Shown: piece by piece, positions 14,011-15,929 of the stretch
How the letters are laid out: every line of letters begins with the position of its first letter
How positions within the stretch are numbered: position 1 is the first letter of the stretch
Assembly (NCBI GenBank): GCA_029938515.1
Contig: JAOZUU010000013.1
Coordinates: forward strand, 1 to 15,929
DNA length: 15,929 bases
Direction: 5' to 3'
Source: Desulfobacterales bacterium
GTDB taxonomy: Bacteria > Desulfobacterota > Desulfobacteria > Desulfobacterales > QNYZ01
The notes under the pieces: model-generated
What the model was told of the DNA's origin: nothing
What the model saw: only the letters and a program-made list of their open reading frames with translations
Database searches by the model: none
Translations under genes and position numbers: made by a program

Positions 14011-15369
14011 ATGAAACAGTTACTGGTATTAGGCTTGTGTCTCTTTTTAATTGCCTGTGTCTCCACGGCGGACGACGATGATGACAATTTCAATTCGCCT
14101 GAGTCCAACCGGGCCATGCAATGGACCCGGAACAATCCGGCCCTTGTAAGCGCCATCAATGTCTCCATGGGGGTCCCACCGGCTGGATTTGTCAATACGT
14201 ATTATGGCCAGTTCCATGCCACGGCGGTGCACCTCTGGGCCGATGGCCTGCCCGAGGAAGTGGACGGCTGGGCGGCGGTGCGACCGGTTCGGTTTGTGGC
14301 CTGGCTGAATAACCACGGGGCCAGTTTGTCCAACGGTTTGATTTTAGGAGGTAAGCCCGCCAATACACCTGGACGGATCGGTTTCCAGATCGGCGATGAG
14401 CCGTCCCGGTCTTGCGGTACGATTTCCTGCGCCGTGAATAACCTCAACGACATGGCAGTCGGTGTCAATGCCGTTCGCGCCGCCGATCCCGATGCGCTGA
14501 TTATCGTTAATTTTAAAAAGAGCGACTTGCTGGAAGGTTCCCTCGATCACTACACCCGCCAGATGGACGGCGACATCATCAGCTACAGCCATTACAGTTA
14601 CGGGCGGTCGGCCTACAAGGGTCTTGAATCCGTGCGTCGATACGGACGGCAATACAGCATGCCTTACTGGTGCTATTTAAAATCGTGGATAAGCCCGGGC
14701 GACCCGGATGGAAAAACCGCGTCGGATATGCGCTGGAACGCTTACTCCAGTCTTTTATACGGGTTTACCGGTTTCACCTGGTTTGTTTACCAGATCAATG
14801 CCGGCGGTGAAGTGGTCCCATCTTTTTTCAGGCGTGCCGGTGATTTCAATGCCGGACGCACCGGATTATGGGGTGAAGCCGCGCGGCTTAATGTCGCGTT
14901 GCAACACTTGGGGGGGGTGACCCGCAAACTGAACAGTACCGCCGTTCGATTTATTCCGGCCAAGGAGTTTCTGCAACCCGAGGGGACCACCAACTGGTAT
15001 CGCGGCTCCGGTGATGACCCGTATATTACCGATATCGGGCCGGCTGATGAAGATGAACTGATGGAAATTTCCGTGGGATTTTTTCAGGATAATGGGGGCA
15101 AGACATACTTCATGATCCAGAACGTTGCCCATACCCACTGGATATCCACCGATGTGGTGGACTTAGTCGATCGCGGTACGGTTCGGGTGTCCTTCGACTT
15201 TTCGGCTGCGCCGTCCACCACCAGCCAATCGTATTTGTTTACCCTCAACAAAGGTACCGGTCAAAGCCAGAAGTTACCACTGACTCACGTGGAAGGCGCC
15301 CAGAGATACTTGGATATCACTCTCGATCCGGGGGATGTCATCCTGCTTTGGTATGATACAAACGCATAG
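14011..15369 (+). CDS. Lipoprotein with glycoside-hydrolase-like (TIM-barrel) domain
   Basis: A 452-residue exported lipoprotein. The signal peptide MKQLLVLGLCLFLIAC ends in a lipobox with the lipidated Cys16; Val at +2 favours the outer membrane. An acidic linker with five consecutive Asp (21-25) follows. The mature domain resembles a clan GH-A-type (beta/alpha)8 barrel. IGFQIGDEPSRSCG carries Glu130, a candidate acid/base; SYSHYSYGRS (191-200), MPYWCYLKSW (217-226) and the aromatic GFTGFTWFVYQIN (251-263) look like barrel-strand ends lining a sugar site. The C-terminal about 110 residues form a beta-rich domain ending DPGDVILLWYDTNA, as in all-beta domains that close such barrels. An in-frame extension back to 13822 was rejected because it would bury the signal peptide. 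I do not recognise a specific family or substrate. The lipoprotein call is strong; enzyme activity is an inference. Confidence 0.7.
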   Translation: MKQLLVLGLCLFLIACVSTADDDDDNFNSPESNRAMQWTRNNPALVSAINVSMGVPPAGFVNTYYGQFHATAVHLWADGLPEEVDGWAAVRPVRFVAWLNNHGASLSNGLILGGKPANTPGRIGFQIGDEPSRSCGTISCAVNNLNDMAVGVNAVRAADPDALIIVNFKKSDLLEGSLDHYTRQMDGDIISYSHYSYGRSAYKGLESVRRYGRQYSMPYWCYLKSWISPGDPDGKTASDMRWNAYSSLLYGFTGFTWFVYQINAGGEVVPSFFRRAGDFNAGRTGLWGEAARLNVALQHLGGVTRKLNSTAVRFIPAKEFLQPEGTTNWYRGSGDDPYITDIGPADEDELMEISVGFFQDNGGKTYFMIQNVAHTHWISTDVVDLVDRGTVRVSFDFSAAPSTTSQSYLFTLNKGTGQSQKLPLTHVEGAQRYLDITLDPGDVILLWYDTNA

Positions 15370-15408
15370 AGCTGTTATGTCCACGATGTCATCAAGCGTG
15401 AATAATTA

Positions 15409-15444
15409 AAACCTTAATCGGTTTCGCAGCCGGCCGAACTGGCC
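15409..15444 (-). terminator. Candidate terminator downstream of the selenoprotein gene
   Basis: On the minus strand, 17 nt after the selenoprotein stop, a GGCC-AGTTC-GGCC hairpin (15432-15444) is followed by AAACC-GATTAA-GGTTT (15409-15424). That in turn runs into TTAATTATT. The stems are short, so this is weak. It lies between converging genes and may act on both. Confidence 0.3.
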
Positions 15445-15460
15445 TGTCAGGTCATACGCC

Positions 15461-15664
15461 TCAGGAACCGCCGTAACCGATTTGGATGTCGCCATTTTCG
15501 ATAATCACCGGAACACGCCGTTCCCCGTTCGTGAGTTTTAGCAGTTCCTTCAATTTGTCGGGACCCTGTTTCACATCAATGTAATGGTGCGCTTTGTAGG
15601 CCTCCCTGGCCCGGGTGGTATAGGGTCAACCGGCTTTTCCATAGATAATGACCGTCTCGGCCAT
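15461..15664 (-). CDS. Selenoprotein, glutaredoxin-like UXX-star family (in-frame UGA read as selenocysteine)
   Basis: A 67-residue thioredoxin-fold redox protein. Translation runs MAETVIIYGKAG, then UGA (15626-15628), then PYTTRAREAYKAHHYIDV and on through RRVPVIIENGDIQIGYGGS to a TGA at 15461-15463. The UGA sits exactly where glutaredoxins have the first active-site Cys after the first beta strand (KAG-U-PYT), giving a U-x-x-T motif at residues 13-16. The later RRVPVI is the cis-proline strand, and the ending IGYGG is family-like. All 54 downstream codons are open and conserved in character, so the UGA is recoding rather than a nonsense mutation. ATG 15664 has a strong AAAGGAGAG ribosome-binding site. 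I recognise it as close to the UXX-star (seleno)protein family 1. It is probably a cytoplasmic thiol/selenol redox protein; substrates are unknown. The host must encode SelA, SelB, SelC and SelD. Confidence 0.87.
15598..15612 (-). promoter_or_regulatory. SECIS-like hairpin just downstream of the selenocysteine UGA
   Basis: Read on the minus strand, GGGCC (15608-15612), loop AGGGA (15603-15607), GGCCU (15598-15602) forms a 5-bp stem with one G-U pair. Its loop begins 18 nt after the UGA, a spacing typical of bacterial SelB-binding hairpins, which also favour G in the apical loop. An alternative stem CC-A-CCC/GGG-A-GG (15601-15618) with loop GGGCCA competes with it. Confidence 0.5.
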
Positions 15665-15713
15665 GACACTCTCCTTTCGTCTGGACAATCGGTTTGCCGC
15701 GATGAACCTATTC

Positions 15714-15742
15714 TTTATAGCACACAATGAAATAGGTGACCA
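15714..15742 (-). promoter_or_regulatory. Candidate sigma-70-type promoter of the selenoprotein gene
   Basis: On the minus strand TGGTCA (15737-15742) and TATAAA (15714-15719) are 17 bp apart. The predicted start is about 43 nt before ATG 15664. The -35 box matches four of six consensus bases. Confidence 0.45.
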
Positions 15743-15818
15743 GAAAATTGACGAACAGGAAATGGTGGCGTTTTTATTGTTTAGGAAACCATTTTCAGAG
15801 ATAAAATTGCTATGGTAA

Positions 15819-15879
15819 GCAACCTGATCTTCGCGAGGAAAACACAACCCTTTCCTCAAGGGGGCAAGGTCAGGCTTGC
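15819..15879. other. 61-nt imperfect hairpin upstream of the selenoprotein promoter
   Basis: GCAACCTGATCTT (15819-15831) pairs with AAGGTCAGG-c-TTGC (15866-15879), allowing one wobble or mismatch and one bulge. Inside it GAGGAAA (15835-15841) pairs perfectly with TTTCCTC (15851-15857) around a 9-nt loop. It matches no riboswitch class I can name. The remaining sequence from 15745 to the window end shows no coding region I can support. Confidence 0.5.
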
Positions 15880-15929
15880 AATTCGAGGCGATTTATGTTG
15901 AATTTGCCGAATCTTGGGGAATAAAGAGG

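Noticed and set aside
15626..15859. 77-codon minus-strand frame ending at TGA 15626-15628
   Set aside because: Its first 65 codons are unlike any protein and lie upstream of a strong ribosome-binding site; its end is the selenocysteine UGA. The real gene starts at 15664 and continues through the UGA.

Overview
The window looks like a chromosomal segment of an anaerobic, selenoprotein-making bacterium, most likely a sulfate-reducer relative in the Desulfobacterota (Desulfobacterales-like). This is an inference. It rests on a UGA-containing glutaredoxin-like gene of the UXX-star selenoprotein type, a DUF3786 protein, a DUF2868/DUF3482 membrane GTPase pair, an acyl-CoA dehydrogenase, an ADP-forming acyl-CoA synthetase and a DUF2231-cytochrome c fusion. 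No rRNA, tRNA, CRISPR array, transposase or integrase was seen.

Left part (1-4735): the 5' end of an acyl-CoA dehydrogenase points out of the window on the minus strand. Divergent from it is a compact plus-strand cluster: a Phd/VapB-like antitoxin and a PIN-domain toxin overlapping by 11 bp, then recC only 4 bp further on. recB and recD do not follow. A 67-bp element bounded by perfect 11-bp inverted repeats separates recC from the next gene.

Middle (4818-9583): a single-chain ADP-forming acyl-CoA synthetase, visibly richer in G+C than its neighbours, then a three-domain protein (metallophosphoesterase, ParB-like/sulfiredoxin-like, AsnC-type ligand-binding domain) that looks like a nucleotide- or DNA-linked regulator. 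Converging on it is a membrane-anchored monohaem cytochrome c with a DUF2231-type membrane half, served by a strong promoter and a 14-bp palindrome at the predicted transcription start.

Right part (9690-15929): a short cytochrome P460-like remnant and a REP-like palindrome lie between the cytochrome and a minus-strand cluster of DUF3786, DUF2868 membrane protein and DUF3482 GTPase genes. The last two overlap and probably work as one membrane-associated GTPase system of unknown function. Facing away is a lipoprotein with a glycosidase-like domain. At the right edge, on the minus strand, is a 67-residue selenoprotein whose in-frame UGA at 15626-15628 makes ordinary gene calling truncate it; a SECIS-like hairpin follows the UGA.

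The most interesting items are the selenoprotein, the phosphoesterase/ParB-like/AsnC fusion, the toxin-antitoxin/recC arrangement and the DUF2868/DUF3482 pair.
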